NCBI RefSeq assembly: GCF_037969765.1
Contig: NZ_CP150207.1
Span: forward strand, 4,741,001 to 4,805,000
DNA length: 64,000 nucleotides
Origin: Paenibacillus sp. FSL W8-0186
GTDB lineage: Bacteria; Bacillota; Bacilli; Paenibacillales; Paenibacillaceae
Reading direction: 5' to 3'
The position numbers and the translations under genes are program-made. Under the pieces are notes generated by a model. It was given only the letters and a program-made list of their open reading frames with translations. It ran no database searches and was not told the origin of the DNA. Every line of letters starts with the position of its first letter. Position 1 is the stretch's first letter. Shown in pieces: positions 34,922-45,280 of the stretch.

Positions 34922-37123
34922 CTAGTTATAGACATTAAATTCGTGGATCGACCACCAGTTCGAGGCTGCTCCGGTCTGCACGACCTTGATGTAGCGGGCC
35001 GTCTGCTGCCCGAAGCTGGCGGTGATAACCGCACCTGTGCCGCTGCCGCTCGCTACGGCCCCGCCCCAGTTCGTGCCGTCATTCGAGACGTAGATCTCGT
35101 AGCCGCGGGCATAATCATCGTTGCTGCCCGTCGAGTCCATAACGATTTTCTTAAACGTCTTCGAAGCTTTCATGTCGATGATGAGATATTGTCCTGGAGC
35201 CATGGCTGTCCCTGCGCTCCAGCGTGTGGACGGGTTGCCATCAAGCATATTCGCAGACACATCCCCGCTGGAAGGTACCGAGCTGGCCGTCCAGCCTGTC
35301 CGGCTGAGCGCCGTTTCGGTCCCGCCGCCGCTGCCCGTACCGGCAAACTCATTTACTGTCTGTCTCATTGCCCCAGCCGGAGAATTGGCATATACCCGGC
35401 CGCCGATATCGTTGATGACATGCGTAATTTCACTGCCCGGTACGCCATTCAGCCAAATCGTCGTCGCATGGTGGAGTTTCACGCCTGGTACATTCGGAAC
35501 TTCGATCGCGCTTTTGGCCTTGACGGCTGCATCCCTGAAGTACGAATATACCCCAAGCCCCCAGGCTTCATGGTTCGTCACCGAATCCGCCACTTTGTAG
35601 GAGGCGTAACCGTTAACCGTGCCATTATGGCTCATCCATGAGGATTGGTTCGGCACATCGTAAGGGATTTCCGATTGATAAAAATAAGTGCGGCCGTTGT
35701 TGCCGTTCCAGAGCGTCTGATATTGATGATAATGCTCTACGAACAGCCCATATATCGTGACGTCATTCCCGTTAACGACCAGCCCGTTCTTCGTAACGTT
35801 CGTATTCCAGCCTACGCCGTCGCCATGGTCTCCGCGCCAGATCCAGAAATGATCGCCAATGACGTGGTTGCTGTTAATCTCCAGGCTGATGTCGGCCTTC
35901 CCAACGCCAGCCCCTCCCACTCTAAAGAACAGATCGTGGAGCGAGATCGGGTTAACCGCATGACTCTGCGAGCTGCCGCTCGGGCCAACCTGCAGCAAGG
36001 TAGGTGAATTGACAGGGCCGGCATCGAATAACAGCCCCGCTATTTTCACCCCGTCAACGTCAGCGACTTTCATCGCGGTAACGCCATTGTCCGGAATGAG
36101 CGTAGGCAGGCCGATCCCGAGAACGACCGTATTCGGATTGTTGATTTGAATCGTCTGATTCAAATGATACACGCCCGGAGTGAACAACAAATGCTTGCCT
36201 TGGCTCAGCGCCGCATTGATGCTTGCGGCCGTTGCGGTGCCAGGCTTGGCGATATAGAATCGGTCGATCGCAATCGAAGTGCCCGGCGTGGAGCCGTTAG
36301 CCCAGGTAGCGCCCTTCGTGTTCGTCTGCAGCGTTGGAACGAAAACTTGGTATTGCCCTGCATTGTTGATGTACAGATAAGGCTTCTCTCGTATGATTGG
36401 CGTTGTGTTGACGACCGTATACGGCGGATCAGGGAAATGGCCTGACGGCGGATTGCTGTCGCCTACAAACACCATATTCCAAACGCCGTTTGTCCATTCA
36501 GAGTACCGGCTGTTTCTGGAGAACCACTGCTGCTGGGAAGCGGGCACGATTTTACCGTCGATGATCGAATCGGCCAAATAGCCTCCGCTCGCCCAGCCTG
36601 CATTCCAATAAGGATCAAAGTCGAACAAGTCCATCGAACCAGCGATATGCACCCGTCTCATCGGCGCTGCCTGCGATACGGCCCACTGTGTCTTGCCATT
36701 GGAGGGCGTGATTTTGATATTCTCAATGGAGCGCCAGAAGTTCTGGGTCGCATTGGCATTAAACCACTGTGCATCCACATTGAACCCGCCGGTAATATTC
36801 ACGTCATCCGGGTTCTGCCCGAGCCCCGCTACATGCGTATAAAAGCCCTCCCGAATGTTCACATTGTACGACCCGGGTTTGAACAGGAGCGCGTACCGCT
36901 CCGTGCCGAACTGATTCTGTTCCTGAATATTGTAAATTGAATTTGCCACGTTCTGAATATCCGCAGCTGCCATGGAAGGATCAAATACATACACATTCGG
37001 GCCAAAAATGGTCGAATTCGCCTGACTGATCGGCGTAGCCGCCTGAGAAACCCCCGGATTGACGGAGGATAAACCTAGAACAAGCGTTAAAGCTGCAATG
37101 ACCGACATCATTTTCTTAGTCAT
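34922..37123 (-). CDS. Secreted beta-helix protein with C-terminal F5/8 (discoidin) domain
   Basis: Exported protein of 733 residues. The signal peptide is MTKKMMSVIAALTLVLGLSS with cleavage after about residue 28 (VSQAA). Residues 40-590 show repeated short strands with Asn/Gly turns, as in right-handed beta-helix enzymes (GH55 or pectate-lyase-like). Examples are RYALLFKPGSYNVNI and HLLFTPGVYHLNQTIQI, two parallel segments that suggest two helix domains as in GH55. Residues 600-733 form an F5/8-type carbohydrate-binding domain (LDGNPSTRWSAGTAM, YARGYEIYVSNDGTNW). The sugar operon upstream on the same strand suggests it attacks a polysaccharide whose products are imported. The substrate is unknown. 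Confidence 0.8.
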   Translation of the reverse strand: MTKKMMSVIAALTLVLGLSSVNPGVSQAATPISQANSTIFGPNVYVFDPSMAAADIQNVANSIYNIQEQNQFGTERYALLFKPGSYNVNIREGFYTHVAGLGQNPDDVNITGGFNVDAQWFNANATQNFWRSIENIKITPSNGKTQWAVSQAAPMRRVHIAGSMDLFDFDPYWNAGWASGGYLADSIIDGKIVPASQQQWFSRNSRYSEWTNGVWNMVFVGDSNPPSGHFPDPPYTVVNTTPIIREKPYLYINNAGQYQVFVPTLQTNTKGATWANGSTPGTSIAIDRFYIAKPGTATAASINAALSQGKHLLFTPGVYHLNQTIQINNPNTVVLGIGLPTLIPDNGVTAMKVADVDGVKIAGLLFDAGPVNSPTLLQVGPSGSSQSHAVNPISLHDLFFRVGGAGVGKADISLEINSNHVIGDHFWIWRGDHGDGVGWNTNVTKNGLVVNGNDVTIYGLFVEHYHQYQTLWNGNNGRTYFYQSEIPYDVPNQSSWMSHNGTVNGYASYKVADSVTNHEAWGLGVYSYFRDAAVKAKSAIEVPNVPGVKLHHATTIWLNGVPGSEITHVINDIGGRVYANSPAGAMRQTVNEFAGTGSGGGTETALSRTGWTASSVPSSGDVSANMLDGNPSTRWSAGTAMAPGQYLIIDMKASKTFKKIVMDSTGSNDDYARGYEIYVSNDGTNWGGAVASGSGTGAVITASFGQQTARYIKVVQTGAASNWWSIHEFNVYN

Positions 37124-37408
37124 AGTAAAGACGCCTCCTCATACCTCATTTTATCTTTACGTACTCCTGCTATTCGTTGTTGCAGCCCTCGTCCAGAAGC
37201 CCAACCACCTCCTTGGTTTCCTTAAACTCATCTCCCTTCAGTAAGCGCTTCCAAGTTAGCCGGCATCACCTCCCTTCCAGCCAGATATGAATGGATAACC
37301 TGCCGGATTGCTTTCATGGGTACGCGCAATAGCTTAGCAACCTCAGCCGCCGCAGCATCTGCCGCTCACAATTGAATACGCGCAGCGCATATCCCCCGCC
37401 CCGCCGAA

Positions 37409-38596
37409 TCACGGACACGCTTTATGTGTGTGGGCGCGGTGCTCCTGTCTGTATTCTGTCGGTGTGGCGTTATATTTTCTGCGGAAGACCTGTGTAAAAT
37501 GCTTAACGTCCTGGTAACCGATCCGTTCGGAAATATCGGCCAGCTTCAGCTGCGGGTTGAGCAGCAGTTGCTTCGCCTGCTCCATGCGCAGATGGATGAC
37601 GTATTCCTTGAAGCCGTAACCTGTCTTCTGCTTAAATACTTGGCTGAAATAGACAGGGTTCAAATAGACAATCGAGGCTACCTTCTCCAGCGACAGGTCG
37701 GTATTGTAATAGGCCCGAATGTATTGGATCGCCACCTCGATAATCTCGTTGCCTCCAGTCGCGTAATATTCGAATTCATGGCTCGCCGAATCGTGATGCA
37801 TTCTCTGCACCTCGCCGGGGACCTTGCTGAAATCATGCAGCATCCCGCTGTGCATAATTTGAAAGGGCACTCGCAAATATCGCTTTAAGTAACTGCGCAG
37901 CTCCTCAAGCAGACTCTCCAGCGATTTGTCTTCATCAACCGTGATTAGGCCGAGCAGGCTCTTGGCATCATAGGTTGTCACGAAGCCCCGTCCATACTGC
38001 GTCGTTAATTCGGACAGTACATTATCAATAATAAAATGCTCCAAATGAACGGCCCGGTCACTTTCCATCTTGACCATGATCAATTGAAACCGCGGGTGAT
38101 TAGCGATTACAGCAGTCATATCCATCCCTCCAATGTCAAGACCGGAAGCCCAGCGCTGAAACATGGCTTCTCTCAGAAATTTCAAATTCGCCCGCAGCAG
38201 CTTCGATTCCCGCGCTTTTTCCGCTTCTTGATCGATAAGCTCCTTCAGCTTATCAATCATATCCCGCAGCAGATCTTTGCCGATCGGCTTAAGCAGGTAA
38301 TCGACCGCCCCGAGCTTGATGGCTTCTTTGGCGTAATTGAATTCTGAATATGCGGAAATAATGACCCATTTTATGTGCGGATAGCCGCGCCTCGATAGCT
38401 GCATCAATTCCAGCCCCGTCATGCCCGGCATCAAAATATCGGTCAGCACCGCATCGATCGGATGGCTGCGCAGCAGTTGCACCGCCTCCTCCGGATTGGC
38501 AGCCAGATAAACATCATAATGCGGATAAGCTCTCTGAATGGTGCGCATGATCCCTTCCCGGATCACCGATTCGTCATCCACAATTAGAATTTTCAT
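37409..38596 (-). CDS. YesN-type response regulator with AraC DNA-binding domain
   Basis: Regulator of 395 residues. The receiver domain has the acidic pair in ILIVDDES, phosphoacceptor D53 (AVLTDILMPGMTG) and Lys in YLLKPIGKD. A middle region of about 170 residues follows, then two AraC-type helix-turn-helix motifs (DLSLEKVASIVYLNPVYFSQ and LADISERIGYQDVKHFTQVF). Its start overlaps the end of the kinase gene by 23 bp. It probably activates the adjoining sugar-uptake and polysaccharide-use genes. Confidence 0.94.
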   Translation of the reverse strand: MKILIVDDESVIREGIMRTIQRAYPHYDVYLAANPEEAVQLLRSHPIDAVLTDILMPGMTGLELMQLSRRGYPHIKWVIISAYSEFNYAKEAIKLGAVDYLLKPIGKDLLRDMIDKLKELIDQEAEKARESKLLRANLKFLREAMFQRWASGLDIGGMDMTAVIANHPRFQLIMVKMESDRAVHLEHFIIDNVLSELTTQYGRGFVTTYDAKSLLGLITVDEDKSLESLLEELRSYLKRYLRVPFQIMHSGMLHDFSKVPGEVQRMHHDSASHEFEYYATGGNEIIEVAIQYIRAYYNTDLSLEKVASIVYLNPVYFSQVFKQKTGYGFKEYVIHLRMEQAKQLLLNPQLKLADISERIGYQDVKHFTQVFRRKYNATPTEYRQEHRAHTHKACP

Positions 38597-40391
38597 CCCT
38601 ACGTCCTCCTTGTAGCGCTATCGGTATCGGTACGATAATGGTTACCGTCGTCCCTTCGCCCTGCCGGCTCTCCACGCTTAATCCATAGTTCTCGCCGAAC
38701 ATCATGCCGATTCTGGCATGCACATTATGCAGCCCGATTCCCCGCCGCGGCCGGCTTACCGGTTCGAGGGCCAAGCTTGGCCGTTTACGCAAATTCGCCT
38801 GAATCTGGTCAAGCGTAGCTTCATCCATGCCCAGGCCGTCATCGATGATTTTGATATGCAGCTGATGGTAGTGCCGCTCTGCATGCACCTGGAGCTTACA
38901 CGGAGTGCCAAGTGGTTCCAGACCGTATTTCACCGCATTTTCGATGATTGGCTGAATGGTCATTTTCGGCAGCACAACGTCGAGCCAGTTCTCATCCACA
39001 TCGATTTCCGTCTGCACACGGTCATTGAGACGGCTCCCGATAATCGTCAAATAGTGGCGAATTTGCTCCAGCTCCTGCCGCAGCGTCGTCTGGGAGGCCT
39101 CCTCCCAATTGCTGCTGTAGCGGAACATCTGCGACAGGGACAAAATGACGCGGCTCAGCCTTTCATTGCCCTTCTCATCAAGCATCCAGTAAATCATGTC
39201 CAGCGTGTTGTATAGAAAATGCGGATTCACCTGCGACTGCAGCGCCTGCAGCTGGGCGTTCTTCTCGCTGACCGAGGACAGCTTGATCCGCTTGATCAGC
39301 TCATCCATACGCTGCACCATCCGGTTGAAGGAGGAGACCAGGCTGTTGATTTCCTCGAACGAATTGACGTTCACGGAGCCACTGAAATTGCCCAGCTCTA
39401 CTTTTTTCATTTCCCGTATGAGCAGCTTGAGCGGAGATGCAATCGTCCTGGACACAATGGAGGCCAGCATTGTAGAGACGATAATCAGAGCCAATACGAC
39501 GACGAACAAGTACAGGCGGGTCTGGTTGATTTCCGAGTTGAAATCGCTTTTGGGTGTAATCCCGTATATCGTCCAATCGGCGAGCGCCGTACTGGCGGCT
39601 ACGATCAGCTGGTCAGAGGTGTCATCCACAATAATGGCCTGATCCTGCGACGGTTTGGGCAGCTGAGAGAATCCCGTCGCGCCTGCCCCCTGCTGTCCTT
39701 TGCTGGCAATAAGCTGATCATCCATCCCCGTAATGAACACCCGGGTGCCGGGACTGATGCTCACGTTAGACAGCGCTTCGGTAATCGGGGCAGGATCGGT
39801 CTCGATCACAATCACGCCGATGGATTTGTAATCCATCAAGTCATAGAGCTGCCGCCCGAATACGAAGACCGTATCCTGCTGCATTGTATTTATGGGGGAG
39901 CCGGAGTACAGCCCAAGCCAGACCATGTTGCCCTTGGACGCTTGTAATTTGCTGTACCAATCGGTCTGCGCATAATTGATATCGATGACGCCCGCAAACT
40001 GCTTTTCGTAGCTGTATACTTTGCCGCCGTTCGTAATGATGTGGATGCCTACGATTTCCTTCCGGGAATAGAAGGCCGCCCCGATAATGTTCGTAATGGA
40101 GCGCTCGTTGATGACCGATACGGCCGGATTGCTGGACGTCTCCTGCAGCAGGCGCGTGAGTTCATAGTTGCCGTTCAGCGATTTGGTGACGCTGTTATAA
40201 CCCTCAAGCATCAGATCGAACAACCCGGCAGTTTGCGAAATATTCTTCTCCGCAATGTCGCTGATTTTCGAATGGATAATCGCGAGTGCGCGCGTATAGT
40301 ACAGGAAGCTGACCAAAATAAGGATCACGGTCATACATGTAAGGAAAAGCAGAAAAAGACGGCTATGGATAGATCGGAATCCTCGCGCCAA
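38574..40391 (-). CDS. YesM-type sensor histidine kinase
   Basis: Membrane sensor of 605 residues. Helix 1 spans about residues 11-32 and helix 2 about 293-314, enclosing a 260-residue outside dCache-like sensor domain. A HAMP linker follows, then the His_kinase domain with H391 in QVNPHFLYNTLDM and an ATPase domain with PIIENAVKYG and GIGLHNVHARI. The start codon is TTG at 40391 with AAAGGGGA eight bases before; there is no ATG alternative with a site. It pairs with the overlapping AraC-type regulator. The ligand is probably an oligosaccharide or the loaded binding protein. Confidence 0.94.
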   Translation of the reverse strand: MARGFRSIHSRLFLLFLTCMTVILILVSFLYYTRALAIIHSKISDIAEKNISQTAGLFDLMLEGYNSVTKSLNGNYELTRLLQETSSNPAVSVINERSITNIIGAAFYSRKEIVGIHIITNGGKVYSYEKQFAGVIDINYAQTDWYSKLQASKGNMVWLGLYSGSPINTMQQDTVFVFGRQLYDLMDYKSIGVIVIETDPAPITEALSNVSISPGTRVFITGMDDQLIASKGQQGAGATGFSQLPKPSQDQAIIVDDTSDQLIVAASTALADWTIYGITPKSDFNSEINQTRLYLFVVVLALIIVSTMLASIVSRTIASPLKLLIREMKKVELGNFSGSVNVNSFEEINSLVSSFNRMVQRMDELIKRIKLSSVSEKNAQLQALQSQVNPHFLYNTLDMIYWMLDEKGNERLSRVILSLSQMFRYSSNWEEASQTTLRQELEQIRHYLTIIGSRLNDRVQTEIDVDENWLDVVLPKMTIQPIIENAVKYGLEPLGTPCKLQVHAERHYHQLHIKIIDDGLGMDEATLDQIQANLRKRPSLALEPVSRPRRGIGLHNVHARIGMMFGENYGLSVESRQGEGTTVTIIVPIPIALQGGRRDENSNCG

Positions 40392-40457
40392 TGATGTCGT
40401 CCCCTTTCATTCGCTGCAATAGTTTTTCCAGTTTATCACAGCATCCGCTTTTCAAAT

Positions 40458-41339
40458 TCAGCCCTTAACGGCACCAGCTACCATGCCCTGGGTAATTTTA
40501 TCCGCTAGCATAAAATAGATGACGATGACAGGAAGCGCGCCGAGCACGAGAAAAGCCCCGATCGCCCCATAATTAACCGAATACTGGCTGACGAAGCTGT
40601 TCACGCCAAACGGCAGTGTTTTTAGCGATTCGGCGGAAATGAATGTGGCGGCCAGAATGTATTCGTTCCAAATGTTGATAAACGTCAGAATGCATACCGT
40701 CATGATTGGCGGCACGGAAACCGGCAGCAAAATGTTGAGATATACGCGGAACACGCTGGCCCCGTCCATAATCGCCGACTCTTCGATTTCATGCGGGATC
40801 GTCCTCATGAATCCGTTCAGGATGAACACGGAAATCGGCGTCGAAAAAGCGATGTATGGAAAGATGATCGATAAATGCGTGTTGAGTATATGCATGTTTT
40901 TGAAAATAAGCATCAGCGGCAGCAGTGTAGCCTGCATCGGAATCATCATGCCGACCAGAAAGACAAGCATGACCGCCTGGCCGTATTTCCAGCGGAAACG
41001 GCTGATCGCAAAGGCGGCGAGCGAGCTGAGAAGGATCACGCTGATCATCGTGATTGAAGTGACGAAGAAGCTGTTCCATAGATAGCGGAAATACCTCCCG
41101 CCGGCCAGAGCCGAGCTGTAATTGATCCACTGCGGTGAACCAGGGAGAGCGAAGAAGCTGCCGGACAATATTTCCTCATTGCTTTTGAAGGAGTACAGCA
41201 GCAGCCAGAGCAGCGGGTATACCTGTGTCACGACGAGCAGCGAGAGGAATGCGATAACGATTCCTTTCGTAACAGAAAATCGGTTGCGTCTCGGTACGGA
41301 GGTTTCGTTCCGAACGGCCAGGGCACCCGGTGTATTCAT
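40458..41339 (-). CDS. Carbohydrate ABC transporter permease (MalG/LacG type)
   Basis: Inner membrane subunit of 293 residues with six helices. The ATPase-docking EAA loop reads EESAIMDGASVFRVYLNILLPVSVPP, with the conserved Gly of the family. The C-terminus ends DKITQGMVAGAVKG, a typical ending of CUT1 permeases (..G...GA.KG). It is 15 bp downstream of its partner permease. No ATPase gene is present in the block, so the shared MsmX-type ATPase encoded elsewhere is expected to power it. Confidence 0.94.
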   Translation of the reverse strand: MNTPGALAVRNETSVPRRNRFSVTKGIVIAFLSLLVVTQVYPLLWLLLYSFKSNEEILSGSFFALPGSPQWINYSSALAGGRYFRYLWNSFFVTSITMISVILLSSLAAFAISRFRWKYGQAVMLVFLVGMMIPMQATLLPLMLIFKNMHILNTHLSIIFPYIAFSTPISVFILNGFMRTIPHEIEESAIMDGASVFRVYLNILLPVSVPPIMTVCILTFINIWNEYILAATFISAESLKTLPFGVNSFVSQYSVNYGAIGAFLVLGALPVIVIYFMLADKITQGMVAGAVKG

Positions 41340-41354
41340 TTCGATGTTCCTCCT

Positions 41355-42245
41355 TTACGAGAACCGTTTCTCTAGTGAATTGAAAACGAGGTTGATGATC
41401 AGCGTGGCGATCAGGCAAACTGCGACGAGAAATGCGGCAATCGCGCTGCCGTACCCGTATTTCATCGATAAAAATGACATATTGTACATATGGGTAGAAA
41501 TCACATCGGTGGCATGGGCCGGACCCCCGGCCGTCATGACCATGACCATATCGAACGCCTGAAGCGAGCCGATGAAGGCCAGCACGATGGATATTTTAAA
41601 AATCGGGATAATGAGCGGGAACGTGATGTGGCGGTCGGCCTTGAAGCCTTCGGCGCCGTCGATCCGCGCTGCCTCGTAAAGCTCGCCCGGAATATTGGAT
41701 ATTCCCGTAAACTGAATCAGGGTATGATACCCGAGGTACTGCCATAGAGCGACAAAATAAAGAGCATACATGGCGACCGCCGGATCGGTCAGCCAAGGCC
41801 TTGTCCACGATTCCAGCCCTGCGGCGATCAGAACCTGATTCAGCATGCCGCCCATGGAGGCCGGGTTGTAAATGGTCTTCCACAGCTGGCCGACGACAAC
41901 GACGGACAGGATGACCGGCAGAAAATAGCTCGACACCAGAAAATTGGGCCGTTTGATGAATCTCCGCAGCAAAATAGCGACGAGCAAAGCCAGCGGAATT
42001 TCCGCCATGGAGAACACGGCGAACATCAGCGTCCTCCGTACGGATGGCCAAAATACGGGATCATTAAAAAATAAATTGCTGAAATTCTTCAATCCAACAA
42101 ATGTCGCCTCGCCGATTCCGTTCCAATCCAGCAGCCCGCTATACAGCGAGACGAGAATCGGGATGAACACCATGCTGCAATAAATGAGCAGGCAAGGCAG
42201 TACGAACAGGGTAATCGTAAGGCGGGAAACCTTAAGAACATTCAT
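41355..42245 (-). CDS. Carbohydrate ABC transporter permease (MalF/UgpA type)
   Basis: Membrane subunit of 296 residues with six helices. The EAA loop is YEAARIDGAEGFKADRHITFPL, and the segment MTAGGPAHATDVISTHMYN is typical for UgpA-like proteins. It pairs with the following permease and takes its substrate from the lipoprotein encoded upstream. About 90 bp, including a hairpin, separate it from the binding-protein gene. Confidence 0.94.
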   Translation of the reverse strand: MNVLKVSRLTITLFVLPCLLIYCSMVFIPILVSLYSGLLDWNGIGEATFVGLKNFSNLFFNDPVFWPSVRRTLMFAVFSMAEIPLALLVAILLRRFIKRPNFLVSSYFLPVILSVVVVGQLWKTIYNPASMGGMLNQVLIAAGLESWTRPWLTDPAVAMYALYFVALWQYLGYHTLIQFTGISNIPGELYEAARIDGAEGFKADRHITFPLIIPIFKISIVLAFIGSLQAFDMVMVMTAGGPAHATDVISTHMYNMSFLSMKYGYGSAIAAFLVAVCLIATLIINLVFNSLEKRFS

Positions 42246-42298
42246 GCCGCATCCCCTCCTTTTTCCAGCCGATATGATTTAGCGTCAAGAGAGATGAC

Positions 42299-42323
42299 AA
42301 AGGGAACAGCAAGTGTTCCCTTT
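42299..42323 (-). other. Intercistronic hairpin after the sugar-binding protein
   Basis: AAAGGGAACA-GCAAG-TGTTCCCTTT, a perfect 10-bp stem directly after the binding-protein stop and before the permease genes. Such hairpins commonly stabilise the upstream message or allow partial termination, giving more binding protein than permease. Confidence 0.7.
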
Positions 42324-42338
42324 CAATTATTAATGGTA

Positions 42339-43685
42339 TTAATTATTGTTTGCCTCATACGCCGTCTGATGCTCTTTGGCCACCTCGGCAGAATCCTTAT
42401 TCTGTACGAACAGGTTCTGGATGCTGCTCAAGTGAGCTTGCGCCGTGCCCGGATTCATCGTATTGTCGAACGCCAGATCGCCGCCTTTAACTTCTTTGAA
42501 CAGATCAAGCACTTCCATGGCCATATCGGAATATCCGGCGGCCTTAAAGTCCCCCTCTACAATCTGCCCGATGCCCACCGCGCCTTTCGCTTCAAACGTC
42601 TCTTTCGGGAAATTCAGCATGAAGTAGTTCAGGAAATCCTTCGTCTCCTGCAAATGCTTGCTGTCGGCCGAGATCGCGAACGCGCTGCCCGGTGCCAGCA
42701 TGAATTCGTTCGGATCGCCTTTGCCGTTGATCGTCGGGAATTTGAATACGCCGACTTTGCCATCTACAGATGATGTTTCAATTCCGCCCGTTGCCCAGGA
42801 CCCCATATAGTACATGGCTGTCTTGCCTGTCTTGAATAAATTCTCCCCGGCATTGTAATCGAAGGAGGTAGCTCCTTCCTGGAACGCGCCTGCCGCGACC
42901 AGGCTCTGGAATGCGTCGACAGCTTCAATGAACGCCGGATCCTCGAAGGTCTTCTTATTCTCCAGCACATCGCTCAGGAAGCCCGGCCCGTTCGTGCGCA
43001 AGAGCATGTTCATGAACAGGAATGATCCCGTCCATGTGTCCTTCTCGCCGATGGCAATCGGCGTAATCCCCTTCGACTTAAGCGCTTTCACTACTTCGAG
43101 CATTTCTTCGAATGTCCCCGGCACCTCAACCCCCGCTTGTTCAAACAGCTCCTTATTGTAATACACAACCCCAATGTTGTTTCCGTCCGGCAATGCATAA
43201 ATGCTGCCGTCAAAGCTGTACCAGTCGAGCAAGCCCTCCTGGAACGTATCCTTGAGCCCGTTCACTTCGAGCATATCATTGAGCGGGGCAAACAGATTCG
43301 CTTCCACAAAAGGCTTCATTTGCGCCGCAGGATTGACCACGGTAATGTCCGGAACCTCTTTGGAGGCAGCCTGCGTCTTCAGCTTCAATTTCTGCTGGTC
43401 CGTGTTAAGCGAATCGAGCTCGATCTTGATATTCGGATTTTCTGCTTCGTATTGCTTTACGAGCTTATTCATGATCTGATGCTTAGGATCGGTGGGATCT
43501 GGAAAAATATTTTGAAATGTAATCGTGATTTTTTTATCCGGAGCTTTAGCCTCCGCCCCGCCTGTCTCGATGCTGCCCGCATTGCCTTGGGTTTCTTTGG
43601 CTCCGCCCCCGCAGGCCGCAAGGCCAAGCAGCAAGGTCGATGCCAGCGCAAGGCTTATCATTTTAAATATTTTTGTCTTTGACAC
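42339..43685 (-). CDS. Extracellular sugar-binding lipoprotein of the CUT1 transporter
   Basis: Lipoprotein of 448 residues. The signal peptide (KTKIFKMISLALASTLLLG) ends at the lipobox LAAC, so the mature protein is anchored by its Cys. Family 1 solute-binding features follow: VKQYEAENPNIKIELDSL, VPDITVVNPAAQ, and GVVYYNKELFEQAGV. The start is GTG at 43685 after a run of G residues (GGGGGGAATAAA); a longer frame upstream would put 52 non-signal residues first and is rejected. It heads the operon with two permeases, kinase, regulator and secreted enzyme. The sugar is unknown. Confidence 0.93.
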   Translation of the reverse strand: MSKTKIFKMISLALASTLLLGLAACGGGAKETQGNAGSIETGGAEAKAPDKKITITFQNIFPDPTDPKHQIMNKLVKQYEAENPNIKIELDSLNTDQQKLKLKTQAASKEVPDITVVNPAAQMKPFVEANLFAPLNDMLEVNGLKDTFQEGLLDWYSFDGSIYALPDGNNIGVVYYNKELFEQAGVEVPGTFEEMLEVVKALKSKGITPIAIGEKDTWTGSFLFMNMLLRTNGPGFLSDVLENKKTFEDPAFIEAVDAFQSLVAAGAFQEGATSFDYNAGENLFKTGKTAMYYMGSWATGGIETSSVDGKVGVFKFPTINGKGDPNEFMLAPGSAFAISADSKHLQETKDFLNYFMLNFPKETFEAKGAVGIGQIVEGDFKAAGYSDMAMEVLDLFKEVKGGDLAFDNTMNPGTAQAHLSSIQNLFVQNKDSAEVAKEHQTAYEANNN

Positions 43686-43798
43686 TTTATTCCCCCCCTT
43701 GTTATTTATATCCCTCATTATGAGCGGCAACCTTTCGTTTGGGGAGGTGCGATATTTAGGAATGAGGTTTGATTTTTTCGGAATTATCCTGCAACTGC

Positions 43799-43838
43799 AA
43801 AAAAAATCTGCCTCCCATTGGTTTGGGAAGGCAGATTT
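43799..43838 (-). terminator. Terminator after pdp
   Basis: On the minus strand ATCTGCCTTCCC and GGGAGGCAGAT form a long stem followed by TTTTTTTT. It lies just after the pdp stop codon and closes the deo operon. Confidence 0.92.
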
Positions 43839-43853
43839 CACTCGCCAGCCTAG

Positions 43854-45155
43854 CTACTCAGTCACAAAGCCGTGTATGAGCGCAGGTGCTGTCGCCTGCT
43901 CGGCAATCGTAATATTCGCATAAATTTTCTCGATGACTTCTTCGACGTTTTCGCGGTTGGCATGAATCGTCACCAGGGACTCGCCAGCCGCCACCTTATC
44001 GCCGATTTTCTTGTTGAGCATCAGGCCAACTGCCAGATCGATTTCCGACTCCTTCGTCGCCCGGCCCGCTCCGAGGAGCATGGCCGCAGTGCCGATCTCG
44101 TCAGCGACGATGGAGGCGACAACGCCGTCTTTCTTCGCCGGCACTTCAATCCGGTATGCAGCCGTTGGCAGCTTCTCAGGATCATCGACGATCGAAGCGT
44201 CTCCGCCCTGATTTGCAATGAATTCCTTGAATTTCTCCAGCGCTTTCCCGCTGCGGATAACCTCCCGCAGCTTCTCCTCCGCTTCCTCCAGCGAAGCTGC
44301 CTTGCCTGCCAGGAAGACCATCTGGCGGCCAAGGGCCAGGCAGAGCTCCTCCAAGTCTTTCGGCCCGGTGCCGCGCAAGGTGTCGATCGCCTCACGGACC
44401 TCCAAGGCATTGCCGATTGCCTTACCTAGCGGCTGGCTCATGTCGGAAATGACCGCCATAGTTCTGCGGCCAACATTGTTGCCGATGCTGACCATGGCAT
44501 GCGCAAGCTCCTTGGCGTCCTCTACGGTCTTCATAAAGGCGCCCGCACCCGTCTTCACGTCCAGGACGATCGCATCCGAACCGGAGGCGATTTTCTTGCT
44601 CATAATCGAGCTGGCGATCAGCGGAATTGAATCGACTGTAGCCGTCACATCCCGCAGCGCGTAAAGCTTCTTATCCGCCGGCGTCAAGTTGCCGCTCTGG
44701 CCGACGACCGCGATTTTATGCTCGTTGACGAGCTTCACGAACTCCTCCTTGGCCAGTTCGACATGGAAGCCCGGAATCGCCTCCAGCTTGTCGGTCGTGC
44801 CGCCCGTATGGCCCAGCCCCCGTCCCGACATTTTGGCTACGGGGATATCCAGCGCAGCGACCAGCGGTGCAAGAATTAGCGTCGTCGTATCGCCAACTCC
44901 CCCGGTGGAATGCTTGTCTACCTTCACTCCTTCGATCGCCGACAGGTCGATCATATCGCCGGAATGGGCCATCGCCATCGTTAAGTCGGCCCGTTCGCGC
45001 TCGCTCATATCCTTGAAATAGATCGCCATGGCTAGCGCGCTTACCTGATAATCAGGAATTTCGCCTCGCGTATAACCTTCGATAATGAAATTGATTTCCT
45101 CGGTCGTAAGCTCGTGCCCGTCGCGTTTCTTCTCAATCAAATCCACCATTCTCAT
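43854..45155 (-). CDS. pdp: Pyrimidine-nucleoside phosphorylase
   Basis: Enzyme of 433 residues that splits thymidine, deoxyuridine or uridine with phosphate into base and (deoxy)ribose 1-phosphate. It shows the family's signature [20 protein letters not shown] around residue 110, plus [12 protein letters not shown] for phosphate binding and [18 protein letters not shown]. It is the last gene of the deo operon, and its product feeds the phosphopentomutase encoded two genes upstream. Its ATG lies about 125 bp after the deoD stop. Confidence 0.96.
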   Translation of the reverse strand: MRMVDLIEKKRDGHELTTEEINFIIEGYTRGEIPDYQVSALAMAIYFKDMSERERADLTMAMAHSGDMIDLSAIEGVKVDKHSTGGVGDTTTLILAPLVAALDIPVAKMSGRGLGHTGGTTDKLEAIPGFHVELAKEEFVKLVNEHKIAVVGQSGNLTPADKKLYALRDVTATVDSIPLIASSIMSKKIASGSDAIVLDVKTGAGAFMKTVEDAKELAHAMVSIGNNVGRRTMAVISDMSQPLGKAIGNALEVREAIDTLRGTGPKDLEELCLALGRQMVFLAGKAASLEEAEEKLREVIRSGKALEKFKEFIANQGGDASIVDDPEKLPTAAYRIEVPAKKDGVVASIVADEIGTAAMLLGAGRATKESEIDLAVGLMLNKKIGDKVAAGESLVTIHANRENVEEVIEKIYANITIAEQATAPALIHGFVTE

Positions 45156-45280
45156 CGCAGATTCTCCCTCACTCTGATCTGATTAGCTGCTCTTGCACAG
45201 CGTTTGCGCGTCCCATAACCTGACTTCCATCCAGCAATCCGAGCTTCCTTATCGCCGAAAACTGCAAAAACGAAAGAAAA

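Noticed and set aside
43686..43841. 52-residue N-terminal extension of the sugar-binding lipoprotein
   Set aside because: It would precede the signal peptide, and the GTG at 43685 has its own ribosome binding site.
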